Positions 39,295-49,504 of a stretch of DNA of 64,000 bases are shown piece after piece. Position 1 is the first letter of the stretch. Each line of letters begins with the position of its first letter. The position numbers and the translations under genes are program-made. The stretch comes from Marinomonas arctica. GTDB lineage: Bacteria; Pseudomonadota; Gammaproteobacteria; Pseudomonadales; Marinomonadaceae. The stretch spans positions 1 through 64,000 of the forward strand of contig NZ_QHJF01000024.1 in assembly GCF_003259225.1 (NCBI RefSeq), written 5' to 3'. The notes under the pieces are model-generated. The model did not search any database, was not told the origin of the DNA, and saw only the letters and a list, made by a program, of their open reading frames with translations.

Positions 39295-40152
39295 CTACTC
39301 AGTAAGGTGAATCGTAGCGGTCATACCAGCACTCAGCTGGATACCATCAGGCAGAGAATCCAGTTTTATGTCGACAGGGATTCGCTGAGACAAACGCACC
39401 CAATTAAATGTTTGTTGTATTTGCGGGAGAAGCTGCCCATTGCTCTGAGTATTTATATTCGCAATGGCTTTACCAATACTAACCACATGGCCTATCAAAG
39501 GCTCACCACCGCTTAATAAAGTGATCTTGGCTTGTTGATTTAACTGCACAAGTGGAATCTTAGTTTCCTCAAAATAACCGGTCACATAAAATGAATCAGA
39601 TTGTACGATGGCAAAAACCGCAACACCTTGAGCGACATAATTACCTTGATGTAAGTTCAAATTAATAATCTGCCCTGACACAGGTGCACGTATCTGGGTT
39701 CGATCTAAATTAAGCTGTGCCGTCATTTCTTGAGCCACAGCCAAATCATAATTCGCTTTCGCAATATCAGTGTTGATTCGTGCTGATTCCAAATCTTCAT
39801 CACTAATAGCGTGTTGGCTTCGCAAAGCAGTACGTCGCTCATATTTATGCTTTGCTAGCTGCCAAGAATATAAAGCATTTTCTGTGTTGGCTTTGCTTTG
39901 ATTGAGTGCCGCTTGATAACGCTGCTGATCCACACTAAAGAGCAGGTCGCCTTTTTTAACCGCTTGATCATTAATGACATTCAGATTTGTCACCCATCCA
40001 GAAACATCAGGTGCCACTGTCACGATATCCGCTCGCACGCGGCCATCGCGTGTCCACGGTGAATGCATGTATTCATTCCACACCCAACGCCCAGCAAAAA
40101 CAGCCAGCAATACTATCGACACAGTCAAAAGAATACGCAGATATTTCGTCAT
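39295..40152 (-). CDS. aaeA: HlyD-family periplasmic adaptor, AaeA-like
   Basis: This membrane-fusion subunit of an aromatic-acid efflux system has one N-terminal membrane helix (residues 5-25), the biotinyl-lipoyl halves (VAPDVSGWVTNLNVINDQAVKKGDLLFSVD and IRAPVSGQIINLNLHQGNYV), a short coiled-coil hairpin between, and a C-terminal barrel. ATG at 40152 has GGAAGG 7 nt upstream; an in-frame ATG at 40167 is 5 codons earlier. The resulting 285 residues are close to AaeA (310). 4 bp after the DUF1656 gene. Confidence 0.9.
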   Translation of the reverse strand: MTKYLRILLTVSIVLLAVFAGRWVWNEYMHSPWTRDGRVRADIVTVAPDVSGWVTNLNVINDQAVKKGDLLFSVDQQRYQAALNQSKANTENALYSWQLAKHKYERRTALRSQHAISDEDLESARINTDIAKANYDLAVAQEMTAQLNLDRTQIRAPVSGQIINLNLHQGNYVAQGVAVFAIVQSDSFYVTGYFEETKIPLVQLNQQAKITLLSGGEPLIGHVVSIGKAIANINTQSNGQLLPQIQQTFNWVRLSQRIPVDIKLDSLPDGIQLSAGMTATIHLTE

Positions 40153-40156
40153 TGAT

Positions 40157-40360
40157 TTACCTTCCATTTAATACATACACAGTGAACGCCAAGTAACAAA
40201 CAAACAAGGACACTTCAAACCAAGCTACCCGCCAAATGCGATCATACCAGTTCAAACGATGGAGAATAAAACGTGTCAGCGCCGCCAATAAAAAGGCAAT
40301 CGGAAAATAAATGACCAGTGGACTAAACTCTAGCCCACCAAAAACAACAGTCTGAAGCAT
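40157..40360 (-). CDS. aaeX: DUF1656 small membrane protein, AaeX-like
   Basis: The 67 residues start LQTVVFGGLEFSPLVIYFPIAFLL and have two membrane helices, matching AaeX/DUF1656 in length and in the E-x-x-x-S-P-L pattern. ATG at 40360 has AGGG 9 nt upstream; the frame is open to 40456 but the extension does not match the family. It is first in the aaeXAB-like operon. No AaeR-type LysR regulator is adjacent. Confidence 0.88.
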   Translation of the reverse strand: MLQTVVFGGLEFSPLVIYFPIAFLLAALTRFILHRLNWYDRIWRVAWFEVSLFVCYLAFTVYVLNGR

Positions 40361-40517
40361 AATCAATACCCTGTCATAGAAAGAAGGCAGGCCGTGTAAA
40401 CAAGATAAACAGTATAGTGCTAAATTAAGGATAGGATTATATCGAGATAACACCAAAAAAATGTGCAGCTAACAGCTAAATAAAAACACAATAATACGAA
40501 AAAACGAGATGAAAATT

Positions 40518-41822
40518 CTATTTTGGAAACGGCAAAATCCTGTTTAATTGCCATGTGATGTTGAGATGCGAATAATGTGGATGCCGCCAAAGGTCGCCAA
40601 TCGCCACCAAAGTATCCCCATGATACAAGTAAGGCAAATGATCTCGCCACCAGCTTGGAATCGCCTGGTCATTAAGCCATTTTTTAAATTTTCGGGTTTG
40701 ACCATTGGGCATCATAAGGTTTTCCCCCTGGGGGCGAGCTTTTAAGACACAACCATCGCTTCCACGGACGCAAATTTGATCAAACGCACGTGACAGCATT
40801 TCACCGGACACCAATGGCGCCAGCGTCACATCTTCGTCCATAGGAAGCACATAGACCGCATTTTGGTGACGCATCACTCTGCCATGAGAGAACCTAAATT
40901 CAGGCTGCTTATCTTGCGCACTAGAAAACATGGCTTCGACGCTCTCTAACTGAGATTGCGACAATGAAACGCCGTTTCCCTGTAGAAAATATCGCCACCA
41001 AAAAAGTCGTTCGTCTGTCGATTTTTCGACAAAATACGACAAATCCAAACCACCAAATTCATTACACCACATGGCTAACTGTTGCTGAGCAAATTGAGCA
41101 AGCATCGCATAATCGGTTGTAATCCGCTGGGTGCTAGACACTATATTTTGCTCCATGCTAGGAAAACGCTCTGTCAGAATGGGCACAACACTTTGGCGAA
41201 GAAAATTACGCGTAAAACGCCCGTCAAGATTCGACTCATCATGAATCCAAACAAGTCCATGTTGCCGTGCGTAATCCTCAATATCATTTTTTGATGCGGT
41301 TAAAAAAGGACGAATCAAACGCGCCGTTCCACTACCAAGCAACCTTTCTTGCGGAATGCCTGCTAAGCCCTTTCCTCCCGTGCCTCGCAGCAAACGAAAT
41401 AACACGGTTTCAACTTGATCCCCCGCATGATGAGCAAGCAATATAACATCGCGTCCTCTCATGTGCTTTTGGAATGCTTCATAACGAGCATTACGCGCGG
41501 CATCCTCGACTGAAGCTTGCGCCTTTAATCGTACCCGTTCAACGACATAAGGCACGCTAAGGCGTTCACAAATACACTCGCAATGTTTAAGCCAAGCATC
41601 TGCATTAGCACTTAAACCGTGATGAACGTGAATAACCGCGATTTTTTGTTTCTGCTCAACAGATACTTGGTTAACCAAAGCGTGTAATAAAACATGCGAA
41701 TCAACACCGCCACTAAAACCAACCCACACTCTTCCCTCTTCGGAAAATACAGCGTCAATCCAATTCATATTAAATAGAAGAGGAGACAAGGAAGATAATG
41801 GTTTCAATGTAGAATACGCCAT
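40518..41822 (-). CDS. tilS: tRNA(Ile)-lysidine synthase
   Basis: TilS makes lysidine at C34 of tRNA-Ile(CAU) so it reads AUA. The PP-loop VWVGFSGGVDSHVLLHALV, LAHHAGDQVETVLFRLLRGTGGKGLAGI and the C-terminal substrate-binding domains are present. The start is not certain: ATG at 41822 is preceded by GAG at 6 nt, a TTG at 41849 would add 9 residues, and an inner ATG precedes NWIDAVFSE. Length about 434 fits. It is separated from accA by a terminator. Confidence 0.93.
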   Translation of the reverse strand: MAYSTLKPLSSLSPLLFNMNWIDAVFSEEGRVWVGFSGGVDSHVLLHALVNQVSVEQKQKIAVIHVHHGLSANADAWLKHCECICERLSVPYVVERVRLKAQASVEDAARNARYEAFQKHMRGRDVILLAHHAGDQVETVLFRLLRGTGGKGLAGIPQERLLGSGTARLIRPFLTASKNDIEDYARQHGLVWIHDESNLDGRFTRNFLRQSVVPILTERFPSMEQNIVSSTQRITTDYAMLAQFAQQQLAMWCNEFGGLDLSYFVEKSTDERLFWWRYFLQGNGVSLSQSQLESVEAMFSSAQDKQPEFRFSHGRVMRHQNAVYVLPMDEDVTLAPLVSGEMLSRAFDQICVRGSDGCVLKARPQGENLMMPNGQTRKFKKWLNDQAIPSWWRDHLPYLYHGDTLVAIGDLWRHPHYSHLNITWQLNRILPFPK

Positions 41823-41865
41823 CACAAGCTCAATAGACAAAGCATCCAAAACATAGGATGAGAGA

Positions 41866-41896
41866 CAAAAAAGCCCCCTAACTATAGGAGGCTTTT
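41866..41896 (-). terminator. Intrinsic terminator after accA
   Basis: Arms 41869-41880 and 41885-41896 (AAAAGCCCCCTA with TAGGAGGCTTTT) pair with one mismatch. On the minus strand the stem is followed by a run of T (41872-41867). It separates accA from tilS. Confidence 0.85.
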
Positions 41897-41911
41897 CATT
41901 ATAGAAACGTC

Positions 41912-42859
41912 TTACAAGCCGTAGGACATCAAACGATTATAACGACGAGCCAGTAGCTCTTCAGTCGTCAACGCTTCCATACGATCAAGCGCCGCTAAAA
42001 CATTTTTCTTTAAGCTTTGTGCCATTTCTTCATGAGAAATATGCGCACCACCAAGAGGCTCTCGAATGATTGTATCAACAAAACCTAGCTCTTGAAGACG
42101 CTGGGCGGTGATCCCCATGGCTTTTGCTGCATCAGACGCACGATCTGCACTTTTCCATAAAATAGACGCACAGCCTTCAGGTGAAATAACGGAATACGTG
42201 CCGTATTGCAACATCATTAGCTCATCACAAACGCCTATCGCCAAGGCACCACCAGAACCACCTTCACCGATTACGGTCGAAATGATCGGTGTTTTAAGGC
42301 GAGACATTACCGCCAAGTTAAAGGCAATGGCTTCACTTTGACCGCGCTCTTCAGCACCGATACCAGGATACGCCCCAGGTGTGTCGATTAACGTCACAAT
42401 AGGCATATTAAAGCGCTCTGCCGTTTCCATAAGACGCAGTGCCTTACGGTAACCTTCTGGGCGAGGCATACCAAAATTACGCAATACTTTTTCTTTTACT
42501 TCACGACCTTTCTGATGACCAATCACCATCACTGGGCGGCCATCTAAACGCGCGATACCGCCAACGATCGCACGATCATCGGCGTAATGACGGTCACCGT
42601 GCATTTCTTCAAAATCGGTAAAAGCATGTTTTATATAATCAAGAGTGTATGGGCGCTTTGGGTGACGCGCTAATTGAGAAACTTCCCATGCCCCTAAATT
42701 ACTAAATAGGCTCTTGGTTAATGCTATTTTCTTATCTTCAAGACGACTAATTTCATCGCTTATGTTGAGTTCATTGTCATTACCGACTAAACGCAACTCT
42801 TCAATTTTTTGTTCGAGCTCAGCAATCGGCTGCTCAAAAGGGAGATAATTTAAATTCAT
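41912..42859 (-). CDS. accA: Acetyl-CoA carboxylase carboxyltransferase subunit alpha
   Basis: AccA with AccD transfers the carboxyl group to acetyl-CoA, the first step of fatty-acid synthesis. An N-terminal coiled region ([16 protein letters not shown]) precedes the crotonase-like core with [52 protein letters not shown] and [15 protein letters not shown]. Length 315 is standard. It follows dnaE by about 120 bp, the usual order. Confidence 0.97.
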   Translation of the reverse strand: MNLNYLPFEQPIAELEQKIEELRLVGNDNELNISDEISRLEDKKIALTKSLFSNLGAWEVSQLARHPKRPYTLDYIKHAFTDFEEMHGDRHYADDRAIVGGIARLDGRPVMVIGHQKGREVKEKVLRNFGMPRPEGYRKALRLMETAERFNMPIVTLIDTPGAYPGIGAEERGQSEAIAFNLAVMSRLKTPIISTVIGEGGSGGALAIGVCDELMMLQYGTYSVISPEGCASILWKSADRASDAAKAMGITAQRLQELGFVDTIIREPLGGAHISHEEMAQSLKKNVLAALDRMEALTTEELLARRYNRLMSYGL

Positions 42860-42982
42860 GTTTAATTACACTACTGTTTGGTTGCCATCAAATTCAAAGA
42901 CAAAAGGCGATAGCCTCTTGTCCCACAGCTCTACTAGGCGCGTCTCGACGCCGCATTCCATTGCAAAAACTATTAAATGAGA

Positions 42983-45900
42983 CTAAGTATACACTAACTG
43001 AACATTTTGTTTACCGTATTGTTTCTGAAGTTGATGAATTAATTCGTCATCCGGCCGAACTTTCCAACCACTTCCTAAACGAATATCGCCGCATGCTTGG
43101 GGCGTATCAAAGCCAATCACCACATCACAACCATCACCACGATAAGACGCCATGGCGTTTGCCAAGGCTTGTATTTCGTTTGGCGTGACAGTGTCTGATG
43201 TCCACGTAATCCGCAACGCTTCCACATAACGCACACGTGCCTGAGCAATATCAAGAATATTACGAGCAATCACTTTCTGACCGCCACGAAATTCATCTAC
43301 GGTAATTTCCCCTTCAACAACCACCACCTCATCTTTAACGATAACGTTTTTAAAAGTGTCGTAATTATCAGGAAACACCGTTACTTCAATCCGAGCAGAA
43401 CGGTCATCTAATGTAACAAAGGCGATGTTACCACCTTTTTTACTCTTGGTAATGCGCAAGTCTACGATCAAACCCGCCATGATCTGCGTATCGCCACGCT
43501 TAGGCTGTAAATCCACAATTTTTGAACGAACAAAGCGACGAATCTCTTTTTCGTACTCATCTATCGGGTGGCCTGTCACATACAAACCAAGCGTATCTTT
43601 CTCACCATCAAGGCGCTGACGTGGCGTCCATTCATGTTGGATACCTATTTCTTTATAGGCATCTTGTGCGTTTTCTTCTACCGCGACACCAAATAAATCC
43701 ATCATACCTGCGTCTTGGTTTTTTGCATCCTGCACGGCCCTTTTCAAGGCTTCATCGATGCAAGCAAATAAAGTGGCGCGATTGGGCCCTATGGTATCAA
43801 AGGCACCCGAACGCACTAAGGCCTCCATAACACGCTTATTTATTTTACGACCAACACGCTGGCAAAAATCAAAAATATGTTCAAATGGCCCCTCTTTCCG
43901 TGCTTCTACAATCGCTTCAATAGGACCTTCGCCCACGCCTTTAATGGCCCCTAGACCATAGACGATTGATCCTTTTGGATTTACGGTAAATTTGAACACG
44001 GACTCATTCACATTCGGCAGCTCTAGCGCCAATTTCATTGAACGACATTCTTCAATAAAAATAACGATTTTATCCGTATTCTGCATATCGGCAGACAAAA
44101 CCGCCGCCATAAAAGGCGCGGGATAATGATTTTTTAACCACGCGGTTTGATAGGAAACCAGTGCATACGCTGCCGAATGCGATTTGTTAAAACCATAACC
44201 AGCAAATTTCTCCATCAAGTCAAAAATGTTGCCTGATAAATCTCTATCGACATTGTTTTTGAGTGCGCCTTCCATAAAGATTAAGCGCTGCTCCGCCATA
44301 ACCTCGGCTTTTTTCTTACCCATAGCACGACGCAGTAAGTCAGCACCACCTAGGGAGAACTTGGCCAGCACCTGGGCAATCTGCATTACTTGCTCTTGAT
44401 ACAAAATAATGCCGTAAGTCGGTTCCAACACCGGAATCAAGTCTTGATGCTGATAATCAGGATGGGGAAAGGCAAGCTCTGCACGACCATGCTTACGGTT
44501 GATAAAGTCATCCACCATGCCTGAGCCCAATGGCCCTGGACGATATAAAGCCACCAAGGCGATAATATCTTCAAAGCGCGAGGGTAGAAGCTTCTTGATT
44601 AACTCTTTCATACCACGAGATTCCAGCTGGAATACCGCGGTCGTCTCAGCCCGTTTTAGCAGCTCGTACGTTGACTGATCTTCCAAATCAATCAGCGCAA
44701 TATCTAACGGTGGTTTTCCTTCTAGGGCATTGATCGCATCAATGTTTTTCACCGCCCAATCCACAACGGTCAATGTTTTTAACCCCAAGAAGTCAAATTT
44801 GACTAAACCAGCTTCCTCAACATCGTTTTTGTCGTATTGGGTAACCAGACCCGAACCGTCTTCTTCACAATAGAGGGGAGCAAAGTCAATCAGCTTGGTT
44901 GGTGCAATTACCACCCCCCCCGCATGCTTACCAAAGTTACGCACCACGCCTTCCAAAGAAATCGCCATTTCCATCACTTCGGCGGCGTCTTCATCACTGG
45001 CCAAAAACTCAGGTAACGCAGGTTCTTCTTCCAAGGCTTTTTTAAGCGTCATACCAATTTCAAACGGAATAAGCTTCGATAACTTATCCCCCAAACTATA
45101 TGGCTTACCCTGTACCCTAGCGACATCTCGAACCACCGCTTTTGCCGCCATGGCACCAAAAGTAATGATCTGAGACACCGCATCTCGACCATAAGTACGA
45201 GAAACATAATCGATCACTCGATCCCGATTATCCATGCAGAAGTCAATATCAAAGTCAGGCATAGATACCCGCTCTGGGTTTAAGAATCGTTCGAATAATA
45301 AATCGTATTCCAGTGGATCAAGATCGGTAATTTTAAGCGCATAAGCCACCAAAGAACCGGCACCAGAACCACGACCGGGGCCAACGGGTATACCGTTGTC
45401 TTTCGCCCATTGGATAAAGTCCATTACAATCAAGAAATAACCAGGAAATCCCATTTGATTGATAATGGTTAATTCAAACTCCAAACGATCCCAATATTCC
45501 TGACGCCTTTTTTCAATGCGTTCGCCATATTTTTTGGTTAGAAAATCGAAACGTTCTATCAGACCGTCGTAGGATAGCTTGCTAAAGAACGCTTCCATCG
45601 TCATGCCTTCTGGCACGGGATAATCTGGCAAAAAATACTCACCCAACAAAACATCAACACTGCAACGCTTCGCAATTTCTACGGTATTTTCTAGCGCTTC
45701 AGGAATATCTTGAAAAAGCTCTGCCATTTCGTCTGGCGTTTTAAAATATTGCTCTTCGGAGTAACGACGCTTGCGTCGAGGGTCGTCTAAGGTCACACCA
45801 TCGTGAATACATACTCGCGCTTCATGTGCTTCAAAGTTTTCTCGCTTTAAAAAGCGTACATCATTCGTTGCCACGACGGGACAGTCAAGCTCGCTCGCTA

Positions 45901-46459
45901 AAGGGACAACAGCGTGTATATAGCTCTCCTCACCTGGGCGACTGGTTCGTTGCAGCTCAATATAAAAGCGATCAGGAAACACCGACATCCAATGAGCCAT
46001 TCGGCTTCTGGCCTGCTCATTACGGCCTTTCTGTAATAAATAGCCGATATCGCCAAACCCTGCACCAGACAGAGCAATCACATCTTCACTATGGGCCTCT
46101 ATCCATTCCCGCTGAACAATAGGACGTCCCTCTACTTGCCCTAGTTGATAGCCTTTCGAAATAATGGCAATAATATTTTTATAGCCTTTATTAGACGTCG
46201 CCAATAAAGTAAAACGATATCTCGACTCTACCTCATCGTCTTCCGCAACCATGACATCAGCACCACAGATGGGCTTAATACCTTTTTCCATCGCACCTTT
46301 GTAAAAACGCACAAAACCACAAAGATTATTTTCATCCGTAATGGCAACCGCTGGCATGGACATAAATTCAGTCGTGCCAAGCAAGCCTTTGATTTTTACT
46401 AAGCCGTCAACTAAAGAAAACTCCGTATGGACTCGTAAATGTATAAATGATGTGGACAA
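42983..46459 (-). CDS. dnaE: DNA polymerase III subunit alpha
   Basis: This is the replicative polymerase. Order: PHP domain (IHLRVHTEFSLVDGLVKIKGL, 5-270), polymerase core with catalytic acids in MPDFDIDFCMDNRDRVIDYV (about 400) and VKFDFLGLKTLTVVDWA (about 555), a helix-hairpin-helix region, and OB fold (MAGLIVDLRITKSKKGGNIAFVTLDD, about 985). Length 1158 matches E. coli (1160). It starts 4 bp after rnhB. Confidence 0.98.
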   Translation of the reverse strand: MSTSFIHLRVHTEFSLVDGLVKIKGLLGTTEFMSMPAVAITDENNLCGFVRFYKGAMEKGIKPICGADVMVAEDDEVESRYRFTLLATSNKGYKNIIAIISKGYQLGQVEGRPIVQREWIEAHSEDVIALSGAGFGDIGYLLQKGRNEQARSRMAHWMSVFPDRFYIELQRTSRPGEESYIHAVVPLASELDCPVVATNDVRFLKRENFEAHEARVCIHDGVTLDDPRRKRRYSEEQYFKTPDEMAELFQDIPEALENTVEIAKRCSVDVLLGEYFLPDYPVPEGMTMEAFFSKLSYDGLIERFDFLTKKYGERIEKRRQEYWDRLEFELTIINQMGFPGYFLIVMDFIQWAKDNGIPVGPGRGSGAGSLVAYALKITDLDPLEYDLLFERFLNPERVSMPDFDIDFCMDNRDRVIDYVSRTYGRDAVSQIITFGAMAAKAVVRDVARVQGKPYSLGDKLSKLIPFEIGMTLKKALEEEPALPEFLASDEDAAEVMEMAISLEGVVRNFGKHAGGVVIAPTKLIDFAPLYCEEDGSGLVTQYDKNDVEEAGLVKFDFLGLKTLTVVDWAVKNIDAINALEGKPPLDIALIDLEDQSTYELLKRAETTAVFQLESRGMKELIKKLLPSRFEDIIALVALYRPGPLGSGMVDDFINRKHGRAELAFPHPDYQHQDLIPVLEPTYGIILYQEQVMQIAQVLAKFSLGGADLLRRAMGKKKAEVMAEQRLIFMEGALKNNVDRDLSGNIFDLMEKFAGYGFNKSHSAAYALVSYQTAWLKNHYPAPFMAAVLSADMQNTDKIVIFIEECRSMKLALELPNVNESVFKFTVNPKGSIVYGLGAIKGVGEGPIEAIVEARKEGPFEHIFDFCQRVGRKINKRVMEALVRSGAFDTIGPNRATLFACIDEALKRAVQDAKNQDAGMMDLFGVAVEENAQDAYKEIGIQHEWTPRQRLDGEKDTLGLYVTGHPIDEYEKEIRRFVRSKIVDLQPKRGDTQIMAGLIVDLRITKSKKGGNIAFVTLDDRSARIEVTVFPDNYDTFKNVIVKDEVVVVEGEITVDEFRGGQKVIARNILDIAQARVRYVEALRITWTSDTVTPNEIQALANAMASYRGDGCDVVIGFDTPQACGDIRLGSGWKVRPDDELIHQLQKQYGKQNVQLVYT

Positions 46460-46463
46460 AATA

Positions 46464-47063
46464 TTATCCCTCTAAAATCTTTTTAACTGGGCCAAAGCTA
46501 CGTCTATGAATGGGTGTAATACCATATCGACGAATCGCTTCAAGATGCTGTGCGGTTGGGTAGCCCTTGTGTTTGTCAAAGCCATACTGCGGGTAAATTT
46601 CTGCGGCTTTAGTAATGTCTCTATCTCGAGTGACTTTGGCTAAAATAGACGCCGCCGAAATCGCAGCCTGCCGTGCATCCCCCTTAACAACGGCTTCTGC
46701 TGAACACGGTAAATGGAGAGGAATACGATTACCGTCGATAAGAACATGTTCCGGCACAACGGAGAGTAAAGCAACCGCACGAGACATAGCTAGCATACTG
46801 GCGTGAAGAATATTGATAGTATCAATTTCCTCTATCGAAGCACTGGCAATACCGTAAGCCAACGCTTTTTCTTGGATTTCGATAAATAAGGCGTCACGTT
46901 TTTTTTCACTGAGCTTTTTAGAGTCAGCTAACCCCTTAATAGGACGTAATGGATCAAGAATCACGGCGGCCGCAACGACCTCGCCAGCTAACGGCCCTCG
47001 TCCAGCTTCATCCGCCCCCGCCAACAAATCACCAAAATATACCTGACTAACAAATGGCTCCAT
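46464..47063 (-). CDS. rnhB: Ribonuclease HII
   Basis: RNase HII cuts RNA-DNA junctions and removes misincorporated ribonucleotides. The active-site motif [21 protein letters not shown] (about 17-37), the second Asp in VLIDGNRIP and the third in KVTRDRDI are present. Length 199 is normal. The start overlaps the lpxB stop as TAATG. Confidence 0.96.
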   Translation of the reverse strand: MEPFVSQVYFGDLLAGADEAGRGPLAGEVVAAAVILDPLRPIKGLADSKKLSEKKRDALFIEIQEKALAYGIASASIEEIDTINILHASMLAMSRAVALLSVVPEHVLIDGNRIPLHLPCSAEAVVKGDARQAAISAASILAKVTRDRDITKAAEIYPQYGFDKHKGYPTAQHLEAIRRYGITPIHRRSFGPVKKILEG

Positions 47064-48220
47064 TATTTTGTCTCTTTATTAAGCATAGAAACAATCGCCT
47101 GAGCCGCTTGGGCACCCGCATTTTTACGTAACATTTTATGCAAATCCAAATACTTAGCTTGGATCGCTTTGTCCCCTGTAAAAGACCGCCAAGTCTGCAA
47201 CAAACGCGCAGCTAAATTGCCAGGTGTCGCCGCATCCTGTAACAGCTCAGGCACTAACGTTTCGTTCGCCAATAAATTTGGCAAAGACACATAAGGTACT
47301 TTCACCATCCTTTTCATAATAGCGTAGGTCAGGGCATTAACTCGGTATGAAACAACCATAGGCCGTTTTACGAGCATTGCTTCCAATGCTGCCGTACCCG
47401 AAGCCAACAAAATCGCATCGGCGGCCATCATCACGGTGCGTGACTGACCATCAATCAGAATGGCTTCTGCATTCGCTTCTTGCAACATCGCCTCAATCTG
47501 TAATCGCCTTTCAGCGTTTGCAGCCGGTATTAAAAAAGTGGCGCTCGTCTCTTTTTGCTTAATTAACTTCATCGCCTCTATAAAAAGGGGAGCCAAACGA
47601 GCCACTTCCCCTTCTCTAGAACCCGGTAAAATAGCAAACACCGGACCTCGAATGCCCACTAACCCTAATGTCTTTCGCGCAGCAACAGCGTCGCTTTCAA
47701 AAGGAATATCGTCGGCCAACGTATGACCAACACAAACCACTGGAATATCATGCTGATGATAAATCGGCAGTTCAAAAGGAAATAAGGCCAACATAAGATC
47801 AACGGATTTTTTAATATTAAAAATACGCTTCTGACGCCATGCCCATACTGAAGGGCTAACATAATGAACTGTTGGTATGCCTGCCTGTTTAAGCTTACGA
47901 GCTAAAGGCATATTAAAGTCGGGAGAATCTATGCCTATAAAAGCCGTTGGTGGGTTCTGTAAGCAAGCAGTGTACAAGCGCTTTCGGATACCAAGCAATT
48001 CTCGTAAACGCCCCAAAACCTCCACTAACCCCATCACAGAAAGGCGATCCATCGGCACCAAGCTTTTCAAACCCTGCGCTTCCATTAGCGGTCCACCAAT
48101 GCCTTCAAATACGGCATCGGGTTGCAAAGCTTTCAAATGGGCAATGAGATTAGCCCCTAAAATATCACCTGACGCTTCACCAGCAACCAATACATAACGT
48201 GTCACAGACGTCATTTGCAT
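47063..48220 (-). CDS. lpxB: Lipid-A-disaccharide synthase
   Basis: LpxB joins UDP-2,3-diacylglucosamine and lipid X to form the lipid A disaccharide. The N-terminal [50 protein letters not shown] and [14 protein letters not shown] blocks are intact. Length 385 is normal. A terminator lies between lpxA and this gene, so lpxB-rnhB-dnaE may also have their own promoter in the 64-bp gap. Confidence 0.97.
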   Translation of the reverse strand: MQMTSVTRYVLVAGEASGDILGANLIAHLKALQPDAVFEGIGGPLMEAQGLKSLVPMDRLSVMGLVEVLGRLRELLGIRKRLYTACLQNPPTAFIGIDSPDFNMPLARKLKQAGIPTVHYVSPSVWAWRQKRIFNIKKSVDLMLALFPFELPIYHQHDIPVVCVGHTLADDIPFESDAVAARKTLGLVGIRGPVFAILPGSREGEVARLAPLFIEAMKLIKQKETSATFLIPAANAERRLQIEAMLQEANAEAILIDGQSRTVMMAADAILLASGTAALEAMLVKRPMVVSYRVNALTYAIMKRMVKVPYVSLPNLLANETLVPELLQDAATPGNLAARLLQTWRSFTGDKAIQAKYLDLHKMLRKNAGAQAAQAIVSMLNKETK

Positions 48221-48236
48221 CTATCTAACCTCTATA

Positions 48237-48266
48237 ATAAAAAACCCCGAAACAGTCCGGGGTTTT
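48237..48266 (-). terminator. Intrinsic terminator between lpxA and lpxB
   Basis: AAAACCCCG (48241-48249) and CGGGGTTTT (48258-48266) form a 9-bp stem with an 8-nt loop. It is followed by a T-rich tract on the minus strand (TTTTTTATT). On the plus strand it is also T-flanked. Confidence 0.85.
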
Positions 48267-48284
48267 CTTTTTAAAATATGACGT

Positions 48285-49061
48285 CTATCGGACGATCCCA
48301 CGTTTTGAGTGCCGGATTGACAAGGTGAAGTCAGCTACTTCAGGAATGCCAAACACGCCTTCTTTTTCCAACTCTTGTAAGGCTGCCTCTAACGTTAAAC
48401 CTTTAAGGTACACTGTCTTATAAGCCGTTCGTAATGCTCGGATGATCTCAGCAGGCACGCCTCGACGGCGCATGCCCTCAAAGTTCATACCATGTGCTTT
48501 CGCGGGGCTACCGGAAACCATGACATACCGAGGCACATCTTTAGACACCATAGACCCCATGCCACACATACTGAAAGAGTTAACCTGACAAAACTGGTGA
48601 ACTCCCGTATAACCGCCAAGAATGACATGGTCACCGACTCGAACATGGCCCGCTAATGCCGCAAAATTAGCCATTATATTATGGTCTCCCACAATACAGT
48701 CATGTCCAACGTGCGTACTCGCCATAAACAAATTATGACTACCAATTACGGTGACACCATTATCCTGAACAGTACCCCGATGAATCGTGGCATTTTCACG
48801 GATAACATTATTGTCACCAATCACAAGTTGTGTTGGTTCACCCTTATACTTTTTGTCTTGGTTCGCTTCTCCAACAGAGGCAAACTGGTAAATTTCATTA
48901 TTACACCCAATTGTTGTGTGACCATTGATAACAACATGAGATTTAATAACACTACCAGCCCCAATTTTCACATTCGGCCCGATCACGCAAAAGGGACCAA
49001 TCTCCACACTGGGATCAATCTCTGCTTTCGAATCGATTAAAGTAGTTGGATGTATCGCCAC
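48285..49061 (-). CDS. lpxA: UDP-N-acetylglucosamine acyltransferase
   Basis: LpxA starts lipid A synthesis by adding a 3-hydroxyacyl chain to UDP-GlcNAc. Left-handed beta-helix hexapeptide repeats fill residues 1-190, with the catalytic His in MASTHVGHDCIVGDHNIMANFAALAGH and a C-terminal helical domain (RRGVPAEIIRALRTAYK). I chose GTG at 49061, overlapping the fabZ stop as TAGTG with GGAAA 6 nt upstream. This gives 258 residues; longer in-frame starts lie inside fabZ. Confidence 0.96.
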   Translation of the reverse strand: MAIHPTTLIDSKAEIDPSVEIGPFCVIGPNVKIGAGSVIKSHVVINGHTTIGCNNEIYQFASVGEANQDKKYKGEPTQLVIGDNNVIRENATIHRGTVQDNGVTVIGSHNLFMASTHVGHDCIVGDHNIMANFAALAGHVRVGDHVILGGYTGVHQFCQVNSFSMCGMGSMVSKDVPRYVMVSGSPAKAHGMNFEGMRRRGVPAEIIRALRTAYKTVYLKGLTLEAALQELEKEGVFGIPEVADFTLSIRHSKRGIVR

Positions 49062-49498
49062 TATATTTTCCTGTCTGCACACAAAATAGTCGCAGAGCAA
49101 GCCAGCTGTCCCTCAACCGTTGCTCTACATTCAAACTTCCAAATACCACGCTTTTCAGCAACAATCTTTGCTTCTAATTGTAAACGATCCCCAGGCACAA
49201 CAGGGCGTTTAAAGCGCGTATTATCGGCGCCGACAAAATAATAAATAGAGCCATCTTCTGGCTTCTTATCCATTGTTTTGAACCCTAATATGCCAGCAGC
49301 CTGAGCCATGGCTTCGATAATCAGTACACCAGGCATGACCGGATGATTAGGAAAATGACCGTTAAAAAAAGGCTCATTTATCGTTACATTTTTATAGGCA
49401 ATAATGGAATCGTTCAGATTTATCTCAACAACACGATCTACTAGTAAAAATGGGTACCTATGAGGTAAATACTGACGAATTTCATTTACGTCCATCAT
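49061..49498 (-). CDS. fabZ: 3-hydroxyacyl-ACP dehydratase FabZ
   Basis: FabZ dehydrates 3-hydroxyacyl-ACP in fatty-acid elongation and competes with LpxA/LpxD for the same acyl pool. [16 protein letters not shown] and the catalytic [26 protein letters not shown] (His about 49, Glu about 63) are present. Length 145 is normal. 6 bp after lpxD and overlapping lpxA by 1 base. Confidence 0.97.
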   Translation of the reverse strand: MMDVNEIRQYLPHRYPFLLVDRVVEINLNDSIIAYKNVTINEPFFNGHFPNHPVMPGVLIIEAMAQAAGILGFKTMDKKPEDGSIYYFVGADNTRFKRPVVPGDRLQLEAKIVAEKRGIWKFECRATVEGQLACSATILCADRKI

Positions 49499-49504
49499 TA
49501 AACA

